Shown: positions 43,120 through 52,285, counted from the stretch's first letter. The stretch is 64,000 nucleotides of DNA from Bacteroidota bacterium (GCA_009786075.1 WQTX01000005.1:11-64010), one strand, 5' to 3'. Notes: generated from the sequence alone by a model not told the origin. Numbers and translations are program-made.

Positions 43120-45660
43120 TTATTTTTTTCCGTCCAAAGGAATTCTCATTTTATAGAACGAACGCCACACAAACACCAAACCGACAATCAAGAACGGAAT
43201 GGCTATATAGATAGAATAGTCGTTAGCAGGGTCAGCTTTCATTACTATACATATTTCGGTAGCCAACAATCCAAACAGGGTTGAGAACTTGATGATAGGG
43301 TTCAACGATACCGATGAAGTATCTTTGAATGGGTCGCCCACCGTGTCGCCTATTACGGCAGCTTCGTGCAAAGGAGAATTTTTTTCTTTCAAATCCACTT
43401 CTACTACTTTTTTACCGTTGTCCCAGCTACCGCCGGCATTAGCCATATATATTGCCTGGAATAAACCAAATACCGCTATCGAAATCAAATATGCAACGAA
43501 GAAGTTCGGGTCCATAAATGCAAACGCCAAGGTAAGCGACATAAGTGCAATAAATATGTTCCACATACCCTTTTGGGCATATTGGGTACAGATTTTAACC
43601 ACAGTAACCGAGTCTTCGGCATTCGCTGTTTTGTTTTCTAAATTAAATGTTCGTTTGATAAACTCAACCGCACGGTAAGCACCGGTAGTAACCGCTTGAA
43701 TAGATGCGCCGCTGAACCAGAAAACAACTGCACCACCACAAATCAAGCCTAAAATTACAGGCGCATCGGTAAGCGACAGGCTCAACATATTTTTGCTTTC
43801 CAACAGTAGTATAATGGCAAATATCAAGGTAGTTGCGCCGGTTACGGCAGTACCGATTAACACAGGTTTAGCTGTAGCTTTAAATGTGTTTCCGGCAGAG
43901 TCGTTGGCTTCCAAATAATGTTTACCCATTTCGAAATCGGGTTTGAAGCCAAAATCTTTTTCAATTTCTTCGCTAATACCGGGGATTTGTTCTATTTGCG
44001 AAAGTTCAAATACTGATTGAGCGTTATCGGTAACAGGACCGTAACTGTCAACAGCAATGGTAACCGGACCCATACACAGGAAGCCGAAAGCAACCAAACC
44101 GAATGCAAAAATAGAAGCGTGGTCTCCAAGAACAGCACCCAAACCAGCACCTGCTGTTGCAGTAAAGTAAGCGATTGCCATCAAAGCTGCGATTAACAAA
44201 CCTGTCCAGAATGCACTGAAATTACCTGCTACAATGCCCGAAAGAATATTCAACGAAGGACCGCCTTCGCGAGAAGCAGTAACAACTTCCTGCACATGTT
44301 TCGATTTTGAACTTGTAAAGATTTTGGTAAATTCGGGGATTAACACCGCCGCCAATGTTCCGCAACTGATAATTATGGCAAGTTTCCACCATAAAGAACC
44401 ATCGCCCATGTCTGCCAACAAGAAATGGCTCATAAAGAATGTAGCCGAAATACACAAAATTGCAGCAATCCAAATTAAACGCATCAAAGGCGCTTCAAAA
44501 TCAAATTCTTTTTTATTTCCATATAATACTTTGGAAATAGCTTGATTAATGAAGAACGAACAACCCGAAAGGAAGTCCATCAAGAAACGCATACCGAATA
44601 TCCACACGATTAATTTTGCTTGCAAACTGTGAGCAAAATATGTAGCACTTCGCATATCAAGAGCAAATAACACACCATCTTTATCTGTTAAACCTTTCGC
44701 AATAGCATTGTTTACCCAACTTTCAAAAATTCCTTGTCCCAGACCGCTGAAAAGCATTTGCGGAGTTACGGCAAGCACAATAAACGAAATAAGGGCAACA
44801 CCCGTTACGCCATACGTTTCAAAACCGTCGGCAGTCGGACCTACGCTATCACCTGCGTTGTCGCCCGTACAGTCGGCAATTACACCGGGGTTGCGAGGGT
44901 CGTCTTCTTTCACTTTGAAAACCACTTTCATTAAGTCAGAGCCAATATCTGCAATTTTCGTGAAAATACCACCTGCAATACGCAACGCGCTCGCACCGAG
45001 CGATTCGCCTATGGCAAAACCAAGGAAGCAAATTCCCACAGTTTCACGATTAACAAACAAAAGAATAATAACCATCATTACCAATTCTAATGAAATAAGG
45101 AAAAGTCCTACGCTCATACCCGATTTTAACGGAATATTTACCACATCAAGCGGACGTCCGCGCAACGACGCAAAAGCAGTACGCGCATTTGCATACGTAT
45201 TAATCCTGATACCGTACAAGGCTACCGAATACGAGCCTGCCATACCAATAATGGAAAAGAACAGCACTTGCACCACAACACTTACACTCTCGCCGAGAAG
45301 TCCGAAGAAGTACACACACATAACTACTGCAATCAATCCGAAAAGCATGAGCAAAAACTTACCTTGCTGAAAGAGGTAAGTACGGCACGTTTTGTAGATT
45401 GTTGCGGCAACGTCTAACATAGACTGATGCGCCGGAAGTTTTTTGATTTGTGCAAACAGTAACAAACTGAAACCCAAAGTTCCCGAGATAATCAACGCGC
45501 CGTAAAACAGGAAACTCCATGCGCTAATGGTAGTTCCAAAAATGTTGTACGCGCCTTCGTGCAGGTCGGGAATGGCAAGGTTGGCTTCGCTTGCGAAAGC
45601 CGATACGCCTGTTCCAAACAGGAAACAAGCAAAGAGAGAGAGTTTTTTAAAGTGCTTCAT
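43120..45660 (-). CDS. hppA: Membrane-bound ion-pumping pyrophosphatase
   Basis: 846 residues with about 16 membrane helices and an N-terminal signal-like segment (LSLFACFLFGTGVSAFA). Hydrolyses PPi and pumps H+ or Na+ out. Substrate motif DDPRNPGVIADCTGDNAGDS (near residue 255) supplies the Mg-PPi aspartates. At the K+-dependence position, GNTFKAT (near 600) has Lys where K+-dependent enzymes have Ala, so it is probably K+-independent; pumped ion undecided. The length exceeds the usual 670-770, owing to extra N-terminal and loop sequence. Same strand as ppdK, 115 bases apart. Confidence 0.95.
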   Translation of the reverse strand: MKHFKKLSLFACFLFGTGVSAFASEANLAIPDLHEGAYNIFGTTISAWSFLFYGALIISGTLGFSLLLFAQIKKLPAHQSMLDVAATIYKTCRTYLFQQGKFLLMLFGLIAVVMCVYFFGLLGESVSVVVQVLFFSIIGMAGSYSVALYGIRINTYANARTAFASLRGRPLDVVNIPLKSGMSVGLFLISLELVMMVIILLFVNRETVGICFLGFAIGESLGASALRIAGGIFTKIADIGSDLMKVVFKVKEDDPRNPGVIADCTGDNAGDSVGPTADGFETYGVTGVALISFIVLAVTPQMLFSGLGQGIFESWVNNAIAKGLTDKDGVLFALDMRSATYFAHSLQAKLIVWIFGMRFLMDFLSGCSFFINQAISKVLYGNKKEFDFEAPLMRLIWIAAILCISATFFMSHFLLADMGDGSLWWKLAIIISCGTLAAVLIPEFTKIFTSSKSKHVQEVVTASREGGPSLNILSGIVAGNFSAFWTGLLIAALMAIAYFTATAGAGLGAVLGDHASIFAFGLVAFGFLCMGPVTIAVDSYGPVTDNAQSVFELSQIEQIPGISEEIEKDFGFKPDFEMGKHYLEANDSAGNTFKATAKPVLIGTAVTGATTLIFAIILLLESKNMLSLSLTDAPVILGLICGGAVVFWFSGASIQAVTTGAYRAVEFIKRTFNLENKTANAEDSVTVVKICTQYAQKGMWNIFIALMSLTLAFAFMDPNFFVAYLISIAVFGLFQAIYMANAGGSWDNGKKVVEVDLKEKNSPLHEAAVIGDTVGDPFKDTSSVSLNPIIKFSTLFGLLATEICIVMKADPANDYSIYIAIPFLIVGLVFVWRSFYKMRIPLDGKK

Positions 45661-46076
45661 TTTTAAAGGTATTATAATATGTTAGTAAATTAATAAAATT
45701 TCAAATAAATATTTTCACATCAGTTTTGTAAAAAAAATTACATAAATGTAAAAACGGCGTAAAAATAGTATAAATTTTTAATTAATTATCGTTATTGGTA
45801 ATTTTATTTTATTTTTTTTCAAATGGCACAATAGCTTTCAAAAATGTGGAATTTGTATTATTTTTGGCAAAAGATTTTTATGTACTATTGCGTTTTGATT
45901 CAAAGTACCGGATTGTGGGGAAATTATTAGATGTGAAAATGGTAGAAAATTGGGTTAAAGGTTGTGTATTGAATGACTGAATAACTGAATAACTGAAACA
46001 ATAAATATCAACTGAATATCTACAACCGAGCTTGCGAGCTCAACAAAGTTAAATATCTATGAATATCAAAATATCA
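45661..46076. other. Divergent AT-rich region between hppA and a secreted protein
   Basis: No gene is supported; a 61-codon frame at 45795-45980 has unlikely composition. The right end (46020-46050) repeats the gagctcaacaaagttaa element seen at 100-146 and 9179-9231. The hppA promoter must lie at the left but no TAnnTTTG match stands out. Confidence 0.5.
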
Positions 46077-46853
46077 ATGAAAAAACTTCTCACAATTTTA
46101 CTTGCTCTCACTCTACTCCCCCTATGGGGGTTGGGGGGCTTATTTGCCCAAGATGCAAAAGTTATTCACGTATTCGTATCTCTGTGCGACAACAAATATC
46201 AAGGCATTGTGCCTGTGCCAAAAGCAATCGGCAACGGGCAAGACCATAATAATAATCTGTATTGGGGCTGCGGTTATGGCGTTCGCACGTTTTTCAAAAA
46301 AAGCAATGAATGGAAATTGCTTTCCACAAGGGGGAAAAATGGCGTAATACTCGAACGGCTTGTGTTCAAACACGCCACCAAAAACTATTATTTGGTAGCC
46401 GATGCGTACGACGGGCAATATATAAAACAGTGTACCAAAGATTTTTTGAATAGCAGTTGCGGAAATGGAAAAGACACTTTGCACGTTGACGGAAAAATTT
46501 TAGGTATTGGTGGAAATTCCGTACTCGTGGCATACATTGGACATGACGGGTTAATGGATTTTCAACTTTCGGAAACTTTTGTGAACACCGATAAAGTGCA
46601 ACGTGATGTGATAATTTTAGCCTGTTACAGCAAACGATTTTTTAGTCCGCACTTGAAAACAGCAAACGTTAATCCGTTAGTGTGGACTACCAATTTGATG
46701 TGTCCCGAAGCCTATACATTACACGATGCTCTTACAGGCTACGTCAACGGCGAAAGCAACGCACAAATTCGTGAACGAGCAGCGGCGGCGTATTCACGGT
46801 ATCAAAAGTGCAGTTTGAATGCGGCGAAGGGGTTGCTTGTAACGGGGTGGTAA
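46077..46853 (+). CDS. Secreted protein of unknown function with clan CD-like motif pair
   Basis: 258 residues from MKKLLTILLALTLLPLWGLG (46077), which gives a clean signal peptide cut near LFAQ; a further-upstream ATG at 46059 is less likely. The mature protein has CDNKYQGIVPVP near 38, YWGCGYGVRTFF near 62, then the pair YIGHDG (H156) and ILACYS (C183), a hydrophobic-strand-His-Gly and hydrophobic-strand-Cys layout like that of clan CD cysteine peptidases (caspase/gingipain fold). I do not recognise the exact family. Part of the signal peptide is encoded by a dispersed repeat (46115-46141). Confidence 0.7.
   Translation: MKKLLTILLALTLLPLWGLGGLFAQDAKVIHVFVSLCDNKYQGIVPVPKAIGNGQDHNNNLYWGCGYGVRTFFKKSNEWKLLSTRGKNGVILERLVFKHATKNYYLVADAYDGQYIKQCTKDFLNSSCGNGKDTLHVDGKILGIGGNSVLVAYIGHDGLMDFQLSETFVNTDKVQRDVIILACYSKRFFSPHLKTANVNPLVWTTNLMCPEAYTLHDALTGYVNGESNAQIRERAAAAYSRYQKCSLNAAKGLLVTGW
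46115..46141. repeat. CCCCCTATGGGGG element inside a signal-peptide coding region
   Basis: actccccctatgggggttgg followed by ggggctt matches the CCCCCTTGAGGGGG-plus-GGGGG family. It encodes about codons 13-22 of the secreted protein (around LLPLWGLGGL). Confidence 0.65.
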
Positions 46854-46856
46854 AAG

Positions 46857-46897
46857 TTAGTTAACAAGGAAACAAGTTAACGAGTTGACAAGGGAAA
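46857..46897. repeat. Dispersed aacaagttaacgagttgac joint
   Basis: Same vocabulary as 10769-10803 and 52213-52264, between two plus-strand genes. It is followed by gaatatc repeats up to 46963. Confidence 0.55.
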
Positions 46898-46965
46898 AGA
46901 GAATAACAAAATCTATGAATATCTATCGAATATCAATAAATATCAACCGAATATCTATAAATAAA

Positions 46966-47691
46966 ATGAAAAAATTCCACACCATACTCCTCTGTTTATT
47001 TTGCTCCCTTCCCTCATTTGCACAAATAAGCGAATATTACCTAAACGAACACAAACAAAAAACCGACAGCGCAAGTGCGGTGTATATAGCTCGTGCAGAA
47101 CAGCAAAACGCATTGTCGAACAACATAAAAGTAACGATACAAACCTTACAGGGAAACATTGTTTCAGAATCGGAATATAAAAACGACCTGCTCGACGGCA
47201 TTACAAAACTCTACCACCCCAACAAAAACCTCAAAGCCGAAATTTCCTACAAAAACGGTCTTTTACATGGCGATGTTAAAACCTATTATTACACCGGAAA
47301 CATAAAACGCCACGATGTATTTGATAAAGGCGCATTGCTGCAAGGCACGTGTTTTGGCATGAACGGCTCACGCGACCGCTACACGGATTTTTACACGCCT
47401 CCCTCCTACATCGGCGGCGAACGGGCATTGTACAAATTTGTATTCCTCAACACCTATTACCCCGATGAAGTAAAACTTGAAAAAATCAACGGAACAGTTA
47501 CGGTACGTTTGCTTATCTCAAAAAAAGGCGAAATTATTGACCGTGAAATAGCTCAATCCTTGCACCCCGAATTAGATAAAGAGGCTTTGCGTGTTGCAAA
47601 CTTAATTACTAAATTTACGCCTGCCAAGCAGGACGGCGAATTTATTGAAAGTGTGTATATGCTTTCCGTTCCTTTTGAAATACGGAATTAA
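46966..47691 (+). CDS. TonB C-terminal-domain protein with MORN-like repeats
   Basis: 241 residues from MKKFHTILLCLFCSLPSFAQ (46966), a signal peptide; upstream in-frame codons are repeat-like. Residues about 55-115 carry MORN_2-type repeats (DGITKLYHPNKNLKAEISYK, NGLLHGDVKTYYYTG). Residues about 150-241 form a TonB C-terminal domain (GTVTVRLLISKKGEIIDREI, MLSVPFEIRN). There is no N-terminal anchor plus proline linker as in true TonB, so a role in periplasmic protein binding is more likely than energy transduction. A second copy of its last 31 codons lies at 49563-49658. Confidence 0.82.
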   Translation: MKKFHTILLCLFCSLPSFAQISEYYLNEHKQKTDSASAVYIARAEQQNALSNNIKVTIQTLQGNIVSESEYKNDLLDGITKLYHPNKNLKAEISYKNGLLHGDVKTYYYTGNIKRHDVFDKGALLQGTCFGMNGSRDRYTDFYTPPSYIGGERALYKFVFLNTYYPDEVKLEKINGTVTVRLLISKKGEIIDREIAQSLHPELDKEALRVANLITKFTPAKQDGEFIESVYMLSVPFEIRN

Positions 47692-47789
47692 ATTTTTTAG
47701 ACATATGGATTCTGTTTAATAATGACAAAAATTGCTCGCAATTTCGTATATTTCAAAATACATTGCAATCTTTTTTTGTATGTTCAAAA

Positions 47790-47820
47790 AAAACAGCAAA
47801 ATCATTTTTTGATTTTGCTA
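47790..47820. repeat. AAAACAGCAAAATC hairpin, short copy
   Basis: Contains aaaacagcaaaatc (47790-47803) and gattttgct (47811-47819). Hairpin part only of the family at 26913-26985 and 49359-49431. It lies downstream of the AAA ATPase gene (minus strand) and may act as a terminator. Confidence 0.6.
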
Positions 47821-47852
47821 TAAGTGCCATAAAAATACAAGTTGCAGCAAAA

Positions 47853-49280
47853 TTAAAATACGAGCAAATCGTCTATAACTATTTCGTTTTGAATGTATCC
47901 ATAGTACATATTTCGTTTTACTCCAAAGGTTGTAATCATTGTTGTATGCAGGGTTTTACGGTTTTTTGTAATTTCTTGAAATGTTGCAGTTCTTATGCGT
48001 AAGGTATCGGCGTATGATTTGGTAATTTCATATTCTTTGTTTGCATATTTCATTTCACACAGATTGATTACATTGTCGTTTCGGTCAATGATAAGGTCTA
48101 TTTGTGTAGTTTGATTTGTGTCTTTGTCGGTATTTCGCCAAGTAGAATAATTTGCGGAGACACCCGAAATTCCGAGTTTATTTTTGATTTGCGGAATGTG
48201 TAAAAGACAAACTTGTTCAAAGGCATAACCACGCCATGAATTGATTTTGGGTGTCATAAAATGTATTGTCCAATAATTTTCGTCAGAATTGTTTTTGTTG
48301 TAAATAAAATTTAGATAAAACAATGAAAACAAATCAATTAACTGGTAAATTTTATCGCGTTGTTGTTTGCCGAAGGCGTAATATGAACGAATAAAACCAC
48401 ATTGTTCTAATTCTTCTAACATTTTGGAAACAGCCCCGCCATTTTTCATTTTTGCAAAATTTATAATTTCTTCGCGCGTCAGTCCCATTCGTTTTTCGCC
48501 CAAAGCAATGATTAACGAAATATATTTTTCGGCTTTTCTAAAAAGCGAGTTGTAAATTTCAAAAAATTCATTTTTCAATAGCGCATTTGAGTTAAAAAAT
48601 AGATTATCAATGTTTTGCGGCAATCCTTTTGTGCTGTCAATTTGTTTCCAATAATAAGGAATACCACCCAAAATCGTGTAATAATCGAGCTGTAAAGTAT
48701 GGTCTAATTTGAGTTTTTGTTTTACAGTAAAATCTTCACATTCTTTCAAAGTAAATGGCTGTAACGCAATTTGTCGTGTAACTCTATTGTGCAGTCCGCC
48801 ACGATTTTTAATAATTTTATTGAGCATCCACGAAGTGGAGGAACCGCAGATAATCAGCAAAATATCGGGATTGGCAGAGGCATACGTATTCCACCAGTAT
48901 TCGAACGCTTGTATAAAATTTGAACCCATTGTTGCGAGCCAAGGCATTTCGTCAATGAAAATCACTTTTTTGCCACGTTTACGGGAGCGGTTTAACTCTT
49001 TTTTCAACATTGCAAAAGCAGTTGTCCAACTTTCCGGCGTTGGAATAATCATATTGAAATACTCTTGAAAAGCATTTTTGAAATTTTCAAGTTGCGTTTG
49101 CATTGTTGAACTTTCGCTACCTGAGAAATAGAACGTGAACTTATTTTTAAAAAATTGTTTGATTAAGAATGTTTTACCAACTCTTCGACGACCATAAACA
49201 GCAACAAATTCCGGTTCATCAGATTCTAAAATCCTTTGCAAAATTTCTATTTCTTTTTTTCTGCCGACAATATCGTTCAT
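47853..49280 (-). CDS. AAA-type ATPase with C-terminal nuclease-like domain (DUF234)
   Basis: 475 residues. ATPase domain with Walker A GRRRVGKT (30-37) and Walker B VIFIDEMPWL (D110, E111), and the archaeal-ATPase pattern GSSTSWMLNKIIKNRGGLHN near 150. A winged-helix region follows (about 280-350). The DUF234 domain near residues 385-430 has the PD-(D/E)XK-like pair TQIDLIIDR...NLCEMKYA. The combination is common in bacterial and archaeal genomes; cellular role unknown, possibly DNA processing or a genome-conflict system. It is inserted between a TonB-domain gene and a duplicate tail of that gene. Own promoter at 49306-49335. Confidence 0.88.
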   Translation of the reverse strand: MNDIVGRKKEIEILQRILESDEPEFVAVYGRRRVGKTFLIKQFFKNKFTFYFSGSESSTMQTQLENFKNAFQEYFNMIIPTPESWTTAFAMLKKELNRSRKRGKKVIFIDEMPWLATMGSNFIQAFEYWWNTYASANPDILLIICGSSTSWMLNKIIKNRGGLHNRVTRQIALQPFTLKECEDFTVKQKLKLDHTLQLDYYTILGGIPYYWKQIDSTKGLPQNIDNLFFNSNALLKNEFFEIYNSLFRKAEKYISLIIALGEKRMGLTREEIINFAKMKNGGAVSKMLEELEQCGFIRSYYAFGKQQRDKIYQLIDLFSLFYLNFIYNKNNSDENYWTIHFMTPKINSWRGYAFEQVCLLHIPQIKNKLGISGVSANYSTWRNTDKDTNQTTQIDLIIDRNDNVINLCEMKYANKEYEITKSYADTLRIRTATFQEITKNRKTLHTTMITTFGVKRNMYYGYIQNEIVIDDLLVF

Positions 49281-49305
49281 AATTTGAAATGTTTTGATTT
49301 TGCTG

Positions 49306-49335
49306 CAAATGTATAAAAAATATTACTTATAGCAA
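49306..49335 (-). promoter_or_regulatory. Promoter of the DUF234 AAA ATPase
   Basis: On the minus strand, TTG (complement of 49333-49335), 19 bases, TACATTTG (complement of 49306-49313). Predicted leader about 18 bases. Confidence 0.7.
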
Positions 49336-49358
49336 AATAGAAATGTTTTTTATGAAAA

Positions 49359-49431
49359 AAAACAGCAAAATCATTTTCGGATTTTGCTGTTTTATCTGTC
49401 GGAGAAGCTACAAGTTACACTTCGTTAAACT
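49359..49431. repeat. 73-base repeat with AAAACAGCAAAATC hairpin, copy 2
   Basis: Inverted relative to 26913-26985: hairpin first (49359-49394), then tctgtcggagaagctacaag and ttacacttcgttaaact. The two copies agree over nearly the full length. Confidence 0.75.
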
Positions 49432-49562
49432 AAATATATTGATTGTTTTTTGAATAGCAATATAGTAATTGTTTCGTTATAGCTCGTAAAACAAAAGTCT
49501 TGCTTTTTTTGCAAGGCTAAAAAAGGCACAAGTTAAAAAAACGTGCACCAAATGGGGGCATT

Positions 49563-49658
49563 GCAAATTTAATTACTAAATTTGCGCCTGCCAAGCAGGA
49601 CGGGGAATTTATTGAGAGTGTGTATATGTTGAGTGTGCCTTTTGAGATTAGGAATTGA
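49563..49658 (+). pseudogene. Duplicate tail of the TonB-domain gene
   Basis: 31 codons in frame, ANLITKFAPAKQDGEFIESV then YMLSVPFEIRN and a stop, nearly identical to the end of the gene at 46966-47691 (47602-47691). The two copies differ at scattered third positions and a few codons, so the duplication is not recent. No upstream part remains. It marks the far side of the 1.9 kb stretch carrying the AAA ATPase. Confidence 0.85.
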
Positions 49659-49674
49659 TAAAATTTGAAATAAT

Positions 49675-50970
49675 ATGGAAGCAAAAGATTGGTTTGAAGA
49701 GGGCTGTGATTGGGATGACAAAAAGGATTATTCAAAAGCATTAGATTGTTTCAATAAAGCAATAGAATTAGCCCCTAACTATGCAAATGCGTATTACTAC
49801 AAAGGAAGTGTATTATATAATTTAAACAAATATCAAGAAGCCATAAAATGTTATGATATAGCAATAGAGTGTTTCGATAAAAATGAATTCTACAAAAAGA
49901 AAGCTGCAATAACATATAGTGACAAAGGATGTGCATTAAATCACTTAGGTAAACACCACGAAGCAATGAAATGTCACAATATAGCAATAGAATTAGACCC
50001 TAACAAAACAAGTGAGTATTCCTGCATAGGAAACACATTAGAATACTTGGGTAAACACCACGAAGCGATGAAATATTTCAACATAGCGATAGAATTAAAT
50101 CCTGATTATTTAGCATATAGGGGGCGAGGGATGGTTTATAGGAGAATGGGTAAAAACTCTGAGGCTATTGCTGATTACAATAAAGCGATAGAATTAAACC
50201 CTAATTGCGAAAATGCTTGTTACTATAAAGGAATTGTGTTGGAAAAATTAAGCAAATACAAAGAAGCTGTTAAATGTTATGAACAAGTGTTAACTATAAA
50301 CCCAAATCATTTTGATAGTGCTGCAAGAAGAAATACAATACTACTCAATATGCCGACGCAAAAAGAAGAGTATATAAACACTACGTTGCAAGAGTTTGAT
50401 AAAATGTTGAATTATGGCTTTTCCGCTACTTTTTCTCGTGTAAACAAAAATGATGTAGAACAAAAGATAGTAAATCAATTACCCAAAAATATTGAAACAG
50501 CCCGACAGCGTATTGATAAAACTATGGAAGATTTTAATACTATAACAAATTATGAAACTCAAATTGCAAAATGCACACCGGACGAATTTCCGATAGCAAT
50601 TACGATTTACTACTATATAACAGGCAAAATATCTGCTGACACAGCTTCGGTATTGCTGCTATATTTTAGAAAAAAAATGAACGATGAAAGCTTAAAAAAT
50701 TTCGTTAATGTTATGAAAGCATCGAATATCTCAATAAATATTATATTTGTCTGTATTGAGTTTTTGGTTTCGCTTCAAGATGTTTTTATATCAAAAATTT
50801 GGCAAGAAAAAATTGAATATGAGCAATTTAAAGAGTATTTACCAATATTTTTAAGAGCAGAACGACAACGGTTAGGCGATGATATATTTGTTAAAAAATA
50901 CTATTTTGAAAATCATTTAAAAGAATATGGGAAAATTTTTGAATTAACCCAAAACCGTACCTTACCATAA
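49675..50970 (+). CDS. Tetratricopeptide-repeat protein
   Basis: 431 residues, no signal peptide. About seven TPRs fill residues 1-215 (for example SKALDCFNKAIELAPNYANA, HEAMKYFNIAIELNPDY, YKEAVKCYEQVLTINPNH), with cysteine-containing variants. The C-terminal half (about 230-431) is helical and unrecognised (NIETARQRIDKTMEDFNTI, IFLRAERQRLGDDIFVKKYY). Likely a cytosolic scaffold. Base composition is more AT-rich than in the housekeeping genes nearby. Confidence 0.82.
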   Translation: MEAKDWFEEGCDWDDKKDYSKALDCFNKAIELAPNYANAYYYKGSVLYNLNKYQEAIKCYDIAIECFDKNEFYKKKAAITYSDKGCALNHLGKHHEAMKCHNIAIELDPNKTSEYSCIGNTLEYLGKHHEAMKYFNIAIELNPDYLAYRGRGMVYRRMGKNSEAIADYNKAIELNPNCENACYYKGIVLEKLSKYKEAVKCYEQVLTINPNHFDSAARRNTILLNMPTQKEEYINTTLQEFDKMLNYGFSATFSRVNKNDVEQKIVNQLPKNIETARQRIDKTMEDFNTITNYETQIAKCTPDEFPIAITIYYYITGKISADTASVLLLYFRKKMNDESLKNFVNVMKASNISINIIFVCIEFLVSLQDVFISKIWQEKIEYEQFKEYLPIFLRAERQRLGDDIFVKKYYFENHLKEYGKIFELTQNRTLP

Positions 50971-51018
50971 AATTTATTACAATTAAATAACATTTCCTAA
51001 CCTCTAATACCTAAACTT

Positions 51019-52212
51019 ATGAAACATTTACACCTCTCCTTATTCACACTTTTATTTTGCTCATTTATGGCACAATCACAAGAAAATGAAGCTGTTATCA
51101 TTCCTTCGACTGTGGAATTACGTTACACAGTTCAACCGTCCGACAGTCGTATTCAGTACACCGGCAGAATTGACAAATCCGACAAATCGGCGTACCGGTT
51201 TTCGCACTGTGGCGTGAGTATTCAAACCAAATTTTACGGCAGTTCCGTTGCGGCGGAAATTACCGAATACGGCAACGGCTCGGCAGGCGGCACAAATTAT
51301 TTCAATGTGATAATCGACGGCAAAGTACAGGGAAAACCTCTGCAACTTATGCCGGGCAAGCACATTTACACGCTTGCACAAAATTTAGCTGAACGCACTC
51401 ACACAATCGAACTTTTCAAACGCACCGAAAGTCAAGTGGGCGAAGTGGCGTTTCATGGTTTTAGAGAAGAAGTGTCAGGCGAAAATTTAGCCATGGCTGA
51501 TTTACCCAACCTAAAACTCGAATTTATAGGCAATTCAATTACCTGCGGTTATGGCAACGCGGTGGCATATTCGGCGCAGGATTTGGAAACAAAAAGCGGT
51601 TTTAACTCCGTAAACGAAAATAATTATATGGCGTATGGCGCAATTACCGCACGCAATTTACGAGCGCAATATTCCTGCATAGCCTATTCGGGACGAGGAT
51701 TATTTCAAAACAACACCGGCTGCACCGAAGGAACTGTACCCCAAATGTACGACCGCATTTTCCCCGACAACCCACAATCGGTGTGGACTGCCGCCGACCG
51801 AGCCGCTTATGCGCCGCATTATATTATTATCAATCTCGGCAGTAATGATTTTTATGCCGAAACTTCGCAAGGCAAAAATTTTTATGTGGAGCGCGAAAAA
51901 TTTGTTGATGCTTACGTTAATTTTGTAAACAAGCTCCGCTCCTATTATCCGCAGGCTACGATTATTTGCACCGTAGGCGTTATGATGAGCGACAGTTACC
52001 CCAAAAATGCACAGCAATGGACACGCATACAAGAATACACGCAAGTCGTGCGCAATCATTTTGCATCACAAGGCGATAATAATGTATTATATTTGAATTT
52101 GGGGCAACAAAGCGTACCGTACGGCGAAGATTGGCATCCGTCGATTGCTACGCATGAGAAAATGGCAAAAACGCTTACCGATTTTATTTTAGCTGATATG
52201 ATTAAGAAATAG
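51019..52212 (+). CDS. Secreted SGNH esterase, CE2-like
   Basis: 397 residues with a signal peptide ([20 protein letters not shown]). Residues about 35-160 form a jelly-roll carbohydrate-binding domain; the rest is an SGNH hydrolase: block [11 protein letters not shown] with nucleophile S173, block [10 protein letters not shown] near 277, and the catalytic D371/H373 in DWHPS. This two-domain layout is carbohydrate esterase family 2, which removes acetyl groups from plant polysaccharides such as xylan or mannan. It stands alone, upstream of ychF. Confidence 0.88.
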   Translation: MKHLHLSLFTLLFCSFMAQSQENEAVIIPSTVELRYTVQPSDSRIQYTGRIDKSDKSAYRFSHCGVSIQTKFYGSSVAAEITEYGNGSAGGTNYFNVIIDGKVQGKPLQLMPGKHIYTLAQNLAERTHTIELFKRTESQVGEVAFHGFREEVSGENLAMADLPNLKLEFIGNSITCGYGNAVAYSAQDLETKSGFNSVNENNYMAYGAITARNLRAQYSCIAYSGRGLFQNNTGCTEGTVPQMYDRIFPDNPQSVWTAADRAAYAPHYIIINLGSNDFYAETSQGKNFYVEREKFVDAYVNFVNKLRSYYPQATIICTVGVMMSDSYPKNAQQWTRIQEYTQVVRNHFASQGDNNVLYLNLGQQSVPYGEDWHPSIATHEKMAKTLTDFILADMIKK

Positions 52213-52255
52213 TTGACTTGTCAACTAATTCCTCGTCAACTTGTCTCCTCGTCCC

Positions 52256-52285
52256 TTGTTTCCTAAAATTTATTTCCTATTTTTG
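52256..52285 (+). promoter_or_regulatory. Promoter of ychF
   Basis: TTG at 52256-52258, 19 bases, TATTTTTG at 52278-52285; near-ideal Bacteroidetes promoter. Transcription would start about 52291, so translation must begin at the ATG at 52302. The TTG lies in the dispersed cttgtcaac joint (52213-52264). Confidence 0.75.

Larger units (their letters stand above)
49281..49674. other. Gene-free region with repeat, promoter and TonB-tail remnant
   Basis: Contains the promoter of the AAA gene (49306-49335), the 73-base repeat (49359-49431) and the TonB-tail copy (49563-49658). No intact gene is seen. Confidence 0.65.

Noticed and set aside
45795-45980. 61-codon plus-strand frame between hppA and the secreted protein
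   Set aside because: Very AT-rich, Phe/Val-rich translation without a domain; its position suggests a promoter region, not a gene.
46966-47691. Canonical TonB energy transducer
   Set aside because: It has a signal peptide rather than a membrane anchor with proline linker, and MORN-like repeats; only the C-terminal domain is TonB-like.
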